Source of the DNA: Pezicula radicicola
Taxonomy: Eukaryota; Ascomycota; Leotiomycetes; Helotiales; Dermateaceae
Direction of reading: 5' to 3'
Length of the DNA: 64,000 nucleotides
Assembly: GCA_003008705.1 (NCBI GenBank)
Contig: PDUO01000008.1
Location: 1,178,001-1,242,000 of the forward strand
How positions within the stretch are numbered: position 1 is the stretch's first letter; every line of letters begins with the position of its first letter. The translations under genes were made by a program, and so were the position numbers. Below are positions 1 to 11,756 of the stretch, one piece after another. A model generated the notes under the pieces. It had not been told where the DNA came from. It saw only the letters and a list, made by a program, of their open reading frames with translations, and searched no databases.

Positions 1-868
1 GAACCAAAGCTTTCGTTGCTCTGCGGGCCTTCGGGGGTTTGTAATGTACGGAGGAAATGAAAGTTGTTGTGCGGACTTGTAATAAGTTTCTGTCCATAAT
101 ACCATGTTGTTCGGTAAGTAGTATTTGGTTGAGAAAAGGAATATAGGTTTCTCAGGTCAGGTTTTGAAGTTAGGTGGTTTGTATAATACCTGGAGAGGGC
201 GGAGGAGGGAGGTAGAGTCGGTTTAGGAGCGTACGGGTGAAATATGATTCGAGAGATTTAAGAGGGATATAGCAGTGGCTAGTTAGTTGGCAGGTTTGCC
301 ACGCGACGGGAAGAGGAAGGTTGATGAGCTATGTGCGGTTCTCAATTAGTATGTTGTGAAATGAAGGACCCTCTATCCTAAGAACGATCTCTTCGGATTT
401 CAACTCCTCTAAAACGGTGTTTTGGAGCTGCTAGGCGAAGGACATACGAGGTGCAATAGTTGGGGACTGACCAATTCGAAGTCTAGAAATGGGACGATTG
501 AACTGGGTGTGGCTACCTCCATTTACATCTCTTCACCATCTTTATCATATTCAACCCAAGCTCGTAGTGTCGATCGTCTCTCGTAGTTGCTCGATATCAC
601 CGAGCGCCGGGTAATCAAGATGTGAAACTACAGAATCACTAATTAGTAAGATATCACTGAAAAGCGCAAAAAGGAAAGTATTTACATACAGTTAGCGTAC
701 GATACAGCTAAACTGTTGGGATTCTCGTCACTGCGAGCAGAATTGTTGTTGCCATGGGTGTTGGCTCTGGTAGAACAACATAGCTTCCTACTCTTCTGAG
801 GTACTCAGTTCATCTTAGTAACTTAAAACACGCCACCTAGCGAAAGTTGCTGCCTACCGAGGGTCAGT
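1..868. other. No gene seen
   Basis: Both strands are broken by stops. I see no protein family motif, RNA gene or clear repeat here. Confidence 0.5.
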
Positions 869-1427
869 CTATTCCAATTTCCTTGTCATCCAAGCCCGCA
901 TGCGGTGCTCTAAGGTACTTAAGGGTATAGGTGTACTCCACGAAAAAGAAGTACTTACAGCTTCTCCCCAGAGATGAATCCGAACCCATTGAAGGGAAAG
1001 CTCGGTACAGGCAAGCTCGTACTGCATGCCGAAGCCTTGGGCAGTGAGTGCCTTCTTGAGATCCTCAAGGATCTGTCGAAGCCACATGATGATGGGGGCC
1101 ATGTTTGTAGAGGTAGATCGAGGTTGTTTCAAAATTCCTTGGTCAAATTCAATCTTAGTCTCGGCCACGCCAGCTCTACCATTGAATCAGGAGCATAGTT
1201 GAAGCAGGAAGATTGACTTACTCTCCTTCAGATTTAAGTTCGCATTGAAACAGCCCTTCATGTACTTGGATTACTTGTGCTTGTGGTTTTCATGACGAGT
1301 ATTCATATTCCAAACTTCGGCCTCCAAAGAAGCAGCTTCAGCCAACGTCGATGGTGGAATGACTACTGGTTGTAATAGCTCCAGTACACTTGTGTTCTCG
1401 AGTCCGCTAGGAGAGCATTTCATTCAA
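869..1427 (-). pseudogene. Possible spliced gene fragment, unknown
   Basis: The minus strand has coding-looking pieces. One (about 869-1168) reads through a hydrophobic and charged stretch with the motif IIMWLRQILEDLKKAL. A GTAAGT donor lies near 957, and another lies just upstream near 1225, where a splice into the 1168 segment would restore frame. A further 59-codon ORF begins with an ATG near 1427 and ends near 1250. I could not join all three in one frame, because a stop separates the last two. It may be a decayed gene or a low-quality model. No family is recognised. Confidence 0.25.
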
Positions 1428-2373
1428 TTGCCATCAGACGTATTAGAAGGGGGTCGAGGAGCAAGAGCGGTGGCCGGGTGTTTTGGGTGGCGGACGAGAA
1501 TGATCGAGGAAATGAACGGATTCGAGGTAGGTTGCGGATGATGAGGATTTCAAGTTTGCAGAATTTGAAGCAATTTTCAAGTTTTGGGAAATGATTATTT
1601 GTCTTGATTTGTGCGAAGTCATTCGCCGCCTTCAATACCGCCTATTCAGCCTCGAATATTGCCATTCTTCTTTACGCGTTTTCACGCGTTGAAACTATAC
1701 CAGATTTGACAAATTGGCACGCCGCACAAACTAAAGGGTTCTTTGATTCAGACCATAAGACATCCTTAAAAGCAATTACTTGTATTCGAACTCTTTTTGT
1801 AATTCCCTTGAGTAATAATCCTATCTGGACTTTTCACTGTTTCTTTATGCTGAGGACATCGACTTTGAAACTTATGCTCGGTTAATTCTTACAAAGACTG
1901 AAGTAGAAGCGTACCATCCTTTGTCAATTGTGTTTGTAACTCGTAACAAGGGTTTAATACCGTCAATTTTAAATTTTTACCATGTTTTCAAATTGGTCGC
2001 AGTTGCTATTACTTCACAATCATGAAGTGTTTGTGGTAGCCGTCGCTTATGAAAATGTTACTTTTTCAACTCGGACGAGTATTGAACTTGTGCAACGCTC
2101 AAGGAAGAGGCATGTTTGGTATTCATATATAGATGTAATTTGAATTTGAAATAGTTGTTACTACATAACAATCAATTTTAAGCCAAGGAGTTACATATTG
2201 GCTATGGAGGTTGCACGCTGCGGGTGGAGCCACTAGTGGGAAGCCATAGCCTTGCCAGCACAACATCTTGATAAGGTTATCACTTCCATATCTCTCTTTC
2301 AACAATCCGCACTCCACCAATGCGCGACGATATCTGAAACGCAGTTAACTTTTACTAGTTAGACTTGTACACC
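1428..2373. other. No gene seen
   Basis: Only short ORFs without family features occur here. The region is moderately AT-rich and upstream of the gene starting at 2374, so its 3' part probably holds that gene's promoter. Confidence 0.45.
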
Positions 2374-3371
2374 ATGTCGGTCTATATGTCATTTGTGCCC
2401 AAAGACCTGTGGCAAGAAGGATACAGCGACGAAGCTTTCTTGAGACGTATATGCAACCCAACTTGGCAAGTAAGTGTAGATGAAGCCTGGTATGATACAG
2501 ATCGTTACGAGCAAGTGCGACTTGATGGTAAGTTAGCCCCATATATTCGTCTTCGCCCAAGCGAGCACTGGTATAGACAGCGTAAATGTACTCACTTCTC
2601 CCTGCAGGCGAACACGACATCGATCCTAACCAGCAGAATCGAGTAATCCGTCCAAGAGTCATGAATCTAAAGCATCGAGTCCATGAGTATCTCCTTGGCC
2701 TCACTTACGCCTATAACTTCGATTTCCACGACGAGGATGCAGAGGAGCAGATGGAGACCTATCTCGGCGGGAAAATTGATGACAGTCCGTCCCTCGTTCA
2801 CTACAGCTGCGAGTTCGTCAGGCGTGCGCAAACCGCTTTCATCAACAAGTGGTCATTGGACATTAAAGATTTGGAAGGAGTCACACCCCCTTTCCTCATA
2901 CAACAATCAAAAAACCCCAATGCAATGCTCGACTTGCTCCGTGCTATGGAAATGCGATGGACAGCGGATATCATCTCCATGGCTCGATACTGGCTCTTCA
3001 TTATCATCAGAGGCGACTACCTTAAATTCATCGGTTACCTCAACTTTCCAATGAAGCGGCAAGAATTCTGGCTGTACTTCGTCAAGCACACGATTTGGAA
3101 CGATGTACCTTTCCCTCAAAACAAGGGGGCACTGAAGCGCCCAACAATTGAACATGTTTTCCGGTTCGTGCTGCTTGGACTCAATGTTGATCTTTACCGC
3201 CCGCATTTGGAGAGAGCAATGGCAAAATTGGTGGATAAGATGTTTGGGCGGTTGGCGACAACCAGGGACGGCGTAAAGTTCAAGGCATTTGATCCTGAGA
3301 TCTATGAGAACTTTGTCGAGATTATGAATCAGGAGTATGAGTACCTACCTCATGATGAATGTATCAACTAG
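2374..3371 (+). CDS. Conserved-looking hypothetical protein, 305 aa
   Basis: Two exons, 2374-2527 and 2608-3371, are joined across an 80-nt intron with a GTAAGT donor and CTGCAG acceptor. The phase-1 junction restores one frame of 305 codons plus stop. I chose the ATG at 2374 because it is the first in frame. The product is soluble-looking, acidic and rich in aromatic residues (Trp, Tyr, Phe). It has no signal peptide, and one hydrophobic stretch (ARYWLFIIIRG, about residue 188) is too short to be a clear membrane span. I do not recognise the family. The unbroken second exon of 764 nt and clean splice sites argue for a real gene. A TPR or F-box type protein was considered, but no motif supports it. 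Confidence 0.72.
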
Positions 3372-5257
3372 AATAGAAGGTCGCTCTTCCTTACCTTTAT
3401 TCAAGAAATCTACCGTTCTCGAGGCTTTTTGAAACATGTTATGATCTTCTCGTCCTTCACACAAGTAACCTCCGAGCTACCAGATGTGTTGCTGAGCTAT
3501 AGAAGCAGGCGGACTCAACCTTCAATATATTACAAAGCTTGTAATTTTGCCCTTTGATGCGTACTATTTGGCTTGACTCTGTTTCAGTAAAAAGTAAATT
3601 GGATTAAAAGGGATGTTCGTGTCTGTTGTTGTTAGCGTATCCGTAGCTGTCAATATTCTCGTATTGCGACATACAAATACACGACGACTCACGAATACAC
3701 ACCGAATAACACTCGGGCTGTCCGAGTCCCTTGATTGTTTATTTGCTTTGTATGGATGTGGTCTTACTTTAATTTGTGGTATGTGCTCCTTGCAAACTAT
3801 TAAAGACTCTGAACCCAACTTGACTGTCTTGAAAACTCACAGTCTCTTGATACTTACAAGACTTAGATTCGGGATACACACAAGTCCAATTTGCATATAT
3901 GATATTAATGATTTTCAGATTCTGATACATGAGGGGTTTTGTAAGGATACAGTCTCGTTTTCATATATGACATGTGCTTCCTGTCACACTTTCTATCAAG
4001 ACTACAGGACCTAGATTAACTGGGTGTTCTCGACACCAACCTTCCACCATCTTGTATCTAGCTATCTCAGAGTTATCTTTGGCTGGTGCATGATAGTAAA
4101 GCTTAGCAGTTGTAGTGTAAGAACAGGTACAACCTCGACGGAGGACCACTTTTCTTCGTAGGAGCCTTGAGTAGAAGTAAGGAAGTACTTTTCGGCCAAT
4201 TTTCATCTTAGTGCTCTTATTCTATTACAATTATAAATTTGAACTTGGGTGCTTTTGAGAGTTAAGATAAAGTAGTGCAACTCTGGAAAAGGCATAATGC
4301 AAAATAGCTTGTGCGCCGAGATATAAGTGAAAACAAAATTCAAGGTCGTGCACCTAAATAGACTTACATGTATCGAGCTCCTCGTACAGTTTATGAATTG
4401 GTACATTCACTTAGTTTAAATCCTATTTTCGAATCATCTAAAAAGACCAACTCTGTAACCTGGTGTTGTATTGTTTTACTACAGGTCAAGCAATGAACAA
4501 AGACCAAACAGCGACTAGCTACTATACTACCGCGGTCTTCCCACCATAGAGAGTGAGTCCACTACCCTTCTTCCTATTTGGTAGATGGAGCTCTCTGCTT
4601 TTCTATGTTCCTGTCTAAGCTAAAACAACATCTATAGTGTTACGGCTCTGAATTTATTGTTCGTCGCTTATACTCCTTTAACAACAGCGTAAACATTGCC
4701 GAGAACATTCAAAATGACAACAAATTTCTGTTATTTTAACCTTTAGGGACAGGAAATAATTTACTCGCTTTTGTTATCTACAAATAAGCTCTATCTGTCA
4801 TCTAAATCTATCAATGAACTTCTTCCGGGGTTGTTTTAAGGCAATTGAATGGGAAATAATTCAAGGAGTAATAACACAATATTACAATAATACTCCAGAA
4901 GAATAAAGCAGTAATTCTAACCAAAGCTTAACCTTCCAAACTGCCCTTCTTCTAGCATGTATCAACTTGTCAATACTAGAAAGTGATAGCACTGTAGACC
5001 AAATAATTGTATACACTCCTTTCAATCTGTACTTCTAACTCACATTATACAAACAAGACTCGTAAACCCACTCTAAGGCTACAAGCAGAAAACGACAATA
5101 TTACAAACATACAAATACAGAGAGACTTCTAAATATAATAACTCACAAGCTTTGCGATCAATATTGTAACATAATGGGTTAGGAAATACCAACAATTCAA
5201 AACAGCTCTATCTTGAATTAGTATAATTACAGTAACCGACAATTAGTAATAGCCGAA
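3372..5257. other. AT-rich stretch without a gene
   Basis: All ORFs are short and lack family motifs. AT content rises from about 4400 onward, leading into the transposon island. Confidence 0.5.
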
Positions 5258-6415
5258 ACGCGTAAAAACACGACTTTTCAGAACGCGACTTTTCGACTAT
5301 CCTCCTTACAATACCATACTATACCACCACAACGAGGCCCACTAACTCCTGCTTCTGGGAATGGGAAGCGCGGGCCTGAAATATCACCTTATATACGTGG
5401 GAAGATTGTTGGAGAGTGGAATGGTGGGAAATCGCAAGCCGAAATCGCAAGAGAATATAACCTGTCTCGAGGTACTGTGAGGGGTACTATTGAGAATAAC
5501 TACCTTAGAGTGGAGGGAGAGTCTTTACCTCGCCCTGGCCAACCAAAGCTCTATTCGAACCGGGACAATCGAATGATGTTGCGTAATATTCGACTCTTTC
5601 CGAAATATATATTTAATGAGTGACGAGAGGCTACCGGGCTTGAAATGAGCAACTCTACAATTAAGAACCTTTATCGCGTAAATGGCATCTACTACTGGCG
5701 TGTAAAGAAACGCCCAGAGTTGACAGAGGAAGTAGCAGCTATAAGGCTTCTCTGGTGCCGCTGCCGGGTACATTGGGATGTAGAAAGGTAGAGGAAATAT
5801 ATATTCAGTGATGAGTATTCGGTAGAGCGGGGGTCTGGAAAATCGATCGAGTGGGTAATAGGTTTCCCGGTAGACAAATGGAAGCCAGAGATGGTTACAA
5901 CCTATAAGAAGGGAAAGGATATACAGGTAATGGTCTGGGCTACCTTTTGGGGAACTGGTGAGAGGTCAGAGTTGTATATAATGGACCGGGATTTCGAATC
6001 GAAGAAGTAAGGGTACTCGGCAGCCTCCTACCTCGAAGTTCTCGAAAACCAAGTACTAAAACACTACTACAACGGCCTTATATTCATGCAGGACAATGCC
6101 CCTATCCATACTATATATATTATTAGGAATTGGTTTGAGGTAAATGGGATAGATACAATAGATTGGCCTCCTTACTCGCCTGACCTTAACCCTATCGAAA
6201 ATGCCTGGTGGGTGCTTAAACGTCTAGTAATGGAGATATTCCCGGAGGTTATGAAATCAATAGGGAAGACAGAGAAGGATATAAAGAATATTGAGGAAGC
6301 TTTAAAGGTAGTATAGGAGGCCTTGCCTGACTCTCTCTTTGAGTCTCTAATAGAGAGTATACCGAGGCGGGTTGTAGCTTGTATTGAGGCTAAGGGATGG
6401 TATACAAAGTACTAG
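5258..6415 (+). mobile_element. Tc1/mariner DD34E element, transposase broken by four stops
   Basis: One frame reads from about 5330 to the stop at 6413-6415 without any indel. It shows an N-terminal helix-turn-helix (GKSQAEIAREYNLSRGTVR, near 5428), then the catalytic motifs SDE (near 5808), MQDNAPIH (6086) and PYSPDLNPIENAW (near 6172). Exactly 34 residues separate the second Asp from the Glu, which defines the DD34E Tc1 type. The frame is broken by stops at 5621 (TGA), 5789 (TAG), 6008 (TAA) and 6314 (TAG). Each is one C-to-T step from a sense codon (CGA, CAG or CAA). The end GWYTKY is typical of fungal Tc1-like transposases. The left terminal region holds direct CGACTTTTC motifs near 5270-5300. 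I could not find a matching right inverted repeat, so the outer limits are approximate. Confidence 0.85.
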
Positions 6416-6588
6416 GTAGCTAGTTCTAGGCTGAAATTTGGGTAGATTTAGGAAGGCCCTTTTAACTCTCTATTCCTTTAATTATAGGCTATTTAGATGT
6501 GGTTTATATCTTCTAATTATAAGTGGTGTTCCTGGGTAAGAAAGTAATTTTCGCTTAAAACATGGCTCTGGCTTTTATTAATTGTCTA

Positions 6589-8449
6589 ACATAGAGGATA
6601 AGCGAATATATAAAATAAGTGAATGTATAAAACTTCCTTGGTATTCTCATAAAAATCGTAATAACTCAGCTAAAACTTATTAGAATAATTTTATTTATTT
6701 AGAATTATCTTCCTCAGAGGTCTCTATTATAATTTAATATATATATGAATTATAACCTATCCTATTATAGTTGCTATAGTACTGTATATATATTTCCTCC
6801 CTCTCCTTCCGACCCCTACTTCCCCGTATCTCCTACTTTATTTACTCTGTAATATCTTTCTCGTCCATTAGGGCCTAGGCCTCCTAGAGGTTTAGTAATC
6901 CTCTCTCCTATAAGTATACTTTTTTATGATTCCGATGCTTGTTTAGAGTCTTATTTACCTTTCGGAGATCCTTTACCTCGGCCTATAATAAGGCTAGCTG
7001 GTATATTACTTTAGATATACCCTTCGTAAACTAGTTAATTATATCTAAAATTACTATAGGAGAGCTTCCTTGATGCCTTATTACCTATTCCTTAATAAAA
7101 GAACTTTGAGAAGTAGCTTAGGTAGGGTTACTTAGGGTCTAGGAGGTCTATAGTTAGGTAGTACTTAGGCGGGAGTTTTATAGCGTAGGAGTCTATAACT
7201 TAAGATCCAGGGCTGAAATCACCCTCTCTAGGTTAAAAGAAACGAGTCCAGCCCCTCTAAAGCCTCCCTAGATATTACTTTTAGTTAAAGAGGCCTAGAA
7301 TATAACCCGGAATATAGGAATAAAGTCTTCCTTCGTTATATAGGTTATTTACTACTGTATTAACTCCTCAATTTACCGACTGTATACTTTCTTCAAGGGG
7401 CTAAAATAGCTTATATTAAGTAGCTAGAGTAAGTAAGATAAATAAGGAGGTATATAAAAAGTTATAATATTATATTCCTTATAGTACTCCTTAAAAGTAT
7501 CGGAGTAGTAGCTTTTATACCTATCGAGGACTAGGAGGTAATAAATACCTAATTTTTAGGGAGTAGTAAAGCTCTTAAAGTAGTGAATCCAATCTAGGCC
7601 TAGTTCATTTATAATCCAGCTATTTTAAGAGATACTAGTCTACCATTGGGGTAGGAAATCAACTTTATTATACTAGGATTCGAGGTAATTTTTTCTTATT
7701 ATAATAATATATAGAGGGACTATATAATCTATAGAACTAATAGCCTAGATAACTATAACCTATTCCCTATTACTAGGCTAGGTCTTCTTTACTTATACCC
7801 AACCATTAGAGCTTATTATAACTATTCCTGTAGAGATAACACCTATTATAAAGCTAGTCTCGTCGAAGTTATAGATATCTACCTTATAAATTAAGTATTT
7901 TATAATTATATTCTTTATAAGTTTAAACTAACCCTGAATTACCTCTAGATCTTTATATTTAACCCTCTAATAGTTGTATTTCCTTTGAAAATATATCCAG
8001 AGCTCTAGTCGCTGTTGTATAAAATTCCTAGCCTAGTACTATCCGATATATTTACCTTAATGTATCACGAGAATATAGTTTACTATATCTTCTATAATAT
8101 ATAGTCTAGGAGGGAATCCTTAGGAAGCTAGGTCAAGAATATATTCAGTAATGACGGACTCTTCTAAATCTATTAATTTCCGAGAATTAGCTTAAATAGT
8201 GTATCTTAAGGGTATACTATATAGCCGGCGACTTAGCTTCCGATGATCTACTCTATAGATCTTTAATATAGTATATACCTTTAGTTTTAGATCATATCTT
8301 ATAGCTTAGATAGTAAGATTTAATTAATTCTCGTTGTTTTTTTAGGGTATATTATAGTTAATTTTAAAATGAATTTAAAAGTAAGGGGGTAGGAAATTTA
8401 GAGGATTTTATATATTCGCTTATTTTGTATATTCGCTTATCCTCCACGT
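6589..8449 (-). mobile_element. Flipper/Fot1-like (pogo) DNA transposon, RIP-decayed
   Basis: The element is 1861 bp, flanked by TA on both sides (6587-6588 and 8450-8451). Terminal inverted repeats of about 44 bp start ACRTRGAGGATAAGCGAAT; mismatches between the two ends are all transitions. Inside, the minus strand keeps a pogo-type DDE block reading NFDETSFIIGVISTG (about 7825-7870), surrounded by stops. Size, repeat length and TA target match what is known of Flipper in Botrytis cinerea (about 1.8 kb, about 48-bp repeats). The interior is extremely AT-rich with no long ORF on either strand, as expected after heavy RIP. The family assignment rests on this architecture and one motif. Confidence 0.85.
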
Positions 8450-11400
8450 TAGTACTGTAATATTTATTGCTTTATCACAAATGGTAGAACATGCACGGTT
8501 CTATACTAGAAAGCATTTGCTATACACTTACTGTCTCGATAATCCTCCTTGCCTAACCAAGCAGCGCACCATAATTCAATCCTTCCCTTGCAACTCAAGA
8601 AGCATTAGAAACTACTGTTAAATTAACTTTTCTTGTTACTCAAATCTCTATATACTTGTGCTTTAAATATAGAAATCGTTTTCTAGCTAAGAAATAGTAT
8701 TACTTAGCAACACATCTCCGAAATTAGAACTTAATTATCTAGCTAATGGAATGTATAACCACAACCGTTATAATATCTATTGCCATTCCGTGAATAACTA
8801 CTGTTAAAGCTAGAGCTTGGCTGCTTTCATTAGATACATGTTAGTATTAAAACAGTCGCAGTATTAAGTTATCTAAAGCCTAGAAGTTTACGTAATTTCT
8901 ATATGCTATCTCGCTTTTCTAGTAGTAAAAATCTTGTTATTCTCTCTGAAGTTATACAAGCATTAAAACAACTAGTATTATCTCTAGAAAAAGCATTAGA
9001 GAGAAAAGTACATCTACAAAGGTAAATGTCTTAGTAGTACTAACAATACAAAAGTACTAAGAAACTCAAACTCTACAAAAGCCCTTCTTCTTGCTAAAAA
9101 GATCGCCACGGTGCTTGCCCATCTCTCAATCATTGTGGCTTTACTTAGCAATCCTGCCTACTAGAAAAAAGTCTGAAGTTATAACGGATTTGCATTTAAT
9201 TAACTTTCCTAGAATCTTAGATTTATATAATGCATTCGCTGACAAAGTGGCTTCTGTTGATAGTGCGAAGGCCATATAATTGTACATAGAATATACAACT
9301 CCTTTTCTAGCAAATATACGTATGATACTAGCTACCGTATCTCCAGAATAGGATTCTTGTTATAAATAATATATTTCTGTCCTATTAATCCACGTGCAAC
9401 AACTCGGTCAGACTTGACGTATCAATGATCTACAAAGAGGCTTCAAGCACGCGGAGTTGTTCTCGCTAACGAATTTCTTAATGCTAGGGTAATCTTTTAT
9501 CGAAGTACTTTCCCTTAGAACACCAAGTACTATTAGAACAAATTGTTGTTAAATGGTTCGTTTCTTCCATTCGAATTCTAATCTACTCCAAACTCAAATA
9601 CAGAAATGCTTTGCGGTTAAAATTCTTTCAGTTCTTGTCGACATATCTCTAGAATAGAGAACACAATCTAGAATGACTTAGATACCTAGCCAGCAGAGTG
9701 TACGACTACGCCCTGATTGTTATTACTATTATATCCTCTGCTATGATCAATGCATAATCGAGGTCCTAAGCTGGACCTACTACCTTTCTTAGATATTGAT
9801 AGCCTAGTATTTTGTATAGCACTATATTATACCTATCTTACCCTTAGCTAGCGAGAAATCCAAGTCAACCACCTCATCTTCCCAACTACAAAAAAGAGTC
9901 CGAAATCAAATTATACAAAAATAGATTTAAGTCAACACGCTTAAAAATAATCTCTAGATCAATTGTATCTCTAAGTTTACAGTACATCATTAATAGTACC
10001 ATCTTATAATTTTGGATAATAAGCAAAGATACCAATCCTCACACCCACAAGATAGTACGAATTATAATCATTAGTACAACCAATATCAGTCCGAAAATAA
10101 TAAATAACACTCAACTTAAAGAGAAATATTCCAAGACAAAGAGTGGTCTGATTAGATCAAGAACTTTCAGAGGTTCAAGGATTTCATTATATCGGCCTAC
10201 ACCTCTAATCAACCAGTTACAAAAACAGTAATATTTTTAGAAGCACCTCTGCAAATATCAAATACTGTAAAAGATCTGGTTTGCGTTAAAGTATTCCACC
10301 CTCTTTAGTGTCAAAATAAAACTTCTTGCCACTCTCAATCCAATCTAAACCCTACTTTAACAAAAATATTCTTTTTCTAAAGTTTCCTTTAGTACTAGCT
10401 AACACACATCCCAAATAGCCTGCCATCAAAGATAATTTAACTATCTAGCTAGTGAGGTGTACAACCACGACCTTGGAACATCACAGTACTTCCGCCTATC
10501 CATTCTTAGCAGCTGCGCATTTTGTTGCTATTGTAGAGTATTTTATCTTCCACAGCATCGTTCGTATACGGTATTTCCATCAGTAACAGATTTTCGATTT
10601 ACTCTTACGAAGTAAGAGGGCATATCATACAAGCATTAAAGCAACCCATCCTATCCACAAAAGAAACTTTAATTTTTTAAAAAAAAAACCAACACTATAG
10701 CTAAAAAGCAAATACAACAACTATACAAATTGTACGAAGGTACAGTACACAATACCTACACCTAAAGACCTAGGAAGCGAAATCAACTAGAGCAGGTTAC
10801 TGTAGCGACGGTAATAACTATGATTACTACTACTACTACAATTAAAAACACAACAGTAAAGCCAAGAAGTCTGTCTCCAAATCCAAAATACATCACTTCT
10901 CAACATATGGCACTCTAGACATCAAGGCAGGTGTAACAAAAATCATCTATGCTCGACTCTATTTTACCTATTCTGAGAGCGATCACCTATCAGACTAGTA
11001 CACTACTGTGCTTTTCAAAGCTCAGCTGATTACAGAGATGAAGGTGAAGAAGGCGATGAATTGGACAAGGAAACTCTAGAAAAGTAGTATTCCTAAGAAT
11101 ACTAAACAGTATATAATTGGTATAGTATCGGAGATAATCTGTATATGTCCACGACTTGGCTGGAGGCTGTAGCACTATGTTGATCTTCGTTTATGGAGGA
11201 GTTTCCGCTGCCTTCAGCTAAATTTACAGCCAAGCTAATTTTGATACTGATGGTAATATGGTTACAATAGTGTGTTATTTGCAGTCTAGCAGCTTATGTA
11301 AAGGCTCATGGTTGTTTCCGTCGGAGTACGTAAGTACAGGATAAATTGCTTGTCGAAACCTGGATATACGAGACTTGGAGCTGTGCATGACCTTTCTACA

Positions 11401-11511
11401 ACGTTACTTGAACCACGGACTTCAGAGATACACAAGAATACCACAAGAATATCAGAGAAAAAAAACAACTCGAAAAATAGTTTCATTAAATTAATCATAT
11501 TAACACCACCC
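8450..11511. repeat. AT-rich decayed island with diverged internal duplications
   Basis: No gene can be supported. Similar segments recur in degenerate form. Around 8715-8780, 9680-9730 and 10425-10485 the DNA shares a pattern reading TATCTAGCTAGN then GTRTACRACCACGA. Around 8950-8990 and 10625-10660 both contain TACAAGCATTAAARCAAC. These look like two or three diverged copies of one unit about 1.7 kb apart, probably an old repeat family eroded by transitions. Confidence 0.5.
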
Positions 11512-11551
11512 NNNNNNNNNNNNNNNNNNNNNNNNNNNNNNNNNNNNNNNN
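11512..11551. other. Assembly gap, 40 N
   Basis: A run of 40 unknown bases lies at the border between the AT-rich island and the gene-rich block, where repeats would be hard to assemble. Confidence 0.99.
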
Positions 11552-11567
11552 CTCCTTCCCCTAACAT

Positions 11568-11756
11568 CTAACCCCTCCCCCGTCCCTTCAAAATCCTCTC
11601 ACAACCCAAACAAAGCATATTCTTAGACCAAGCATGCTTATAAACCTTAACACCAAAACACTGATGAAAAGGATCACACCTAGCAAAATGACAATAACTG
11701 AAAAGCTTTTCTTCTGAATGTCCACATGCGTAGTGGAATTCTTCGTAGTCGCACAT
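11568..11756 (-). CDS. Small cysteine/histidine-rich protein, 62 aa
   Basis: A single-exon ORF begins with MCDYEE and holds seven Cys and several His in the order C, CGHSEE, YCHFARCDP, CFGV, CLGCE. The motif CGH...SYCHFAR followed by CFG and CxxC resembles a group of short fungal hypothetical proteins that may bind zinc. That likeness comes from memory of the pattern, not a search. The 3' end lies 16 nt from the assembly gap, so an additional exon could be hidden there. There is no signal peptide. Overlapping Pro-rich ORFs on the same strand are judged to be shadows. Confidence 0.5.
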   Translation of the reverse strand: MCDYEEFHYACGHSEEKLFSYCHFARCDPFHQCFGVKVYKHAWSKNMLCLGCERILKGRGRG

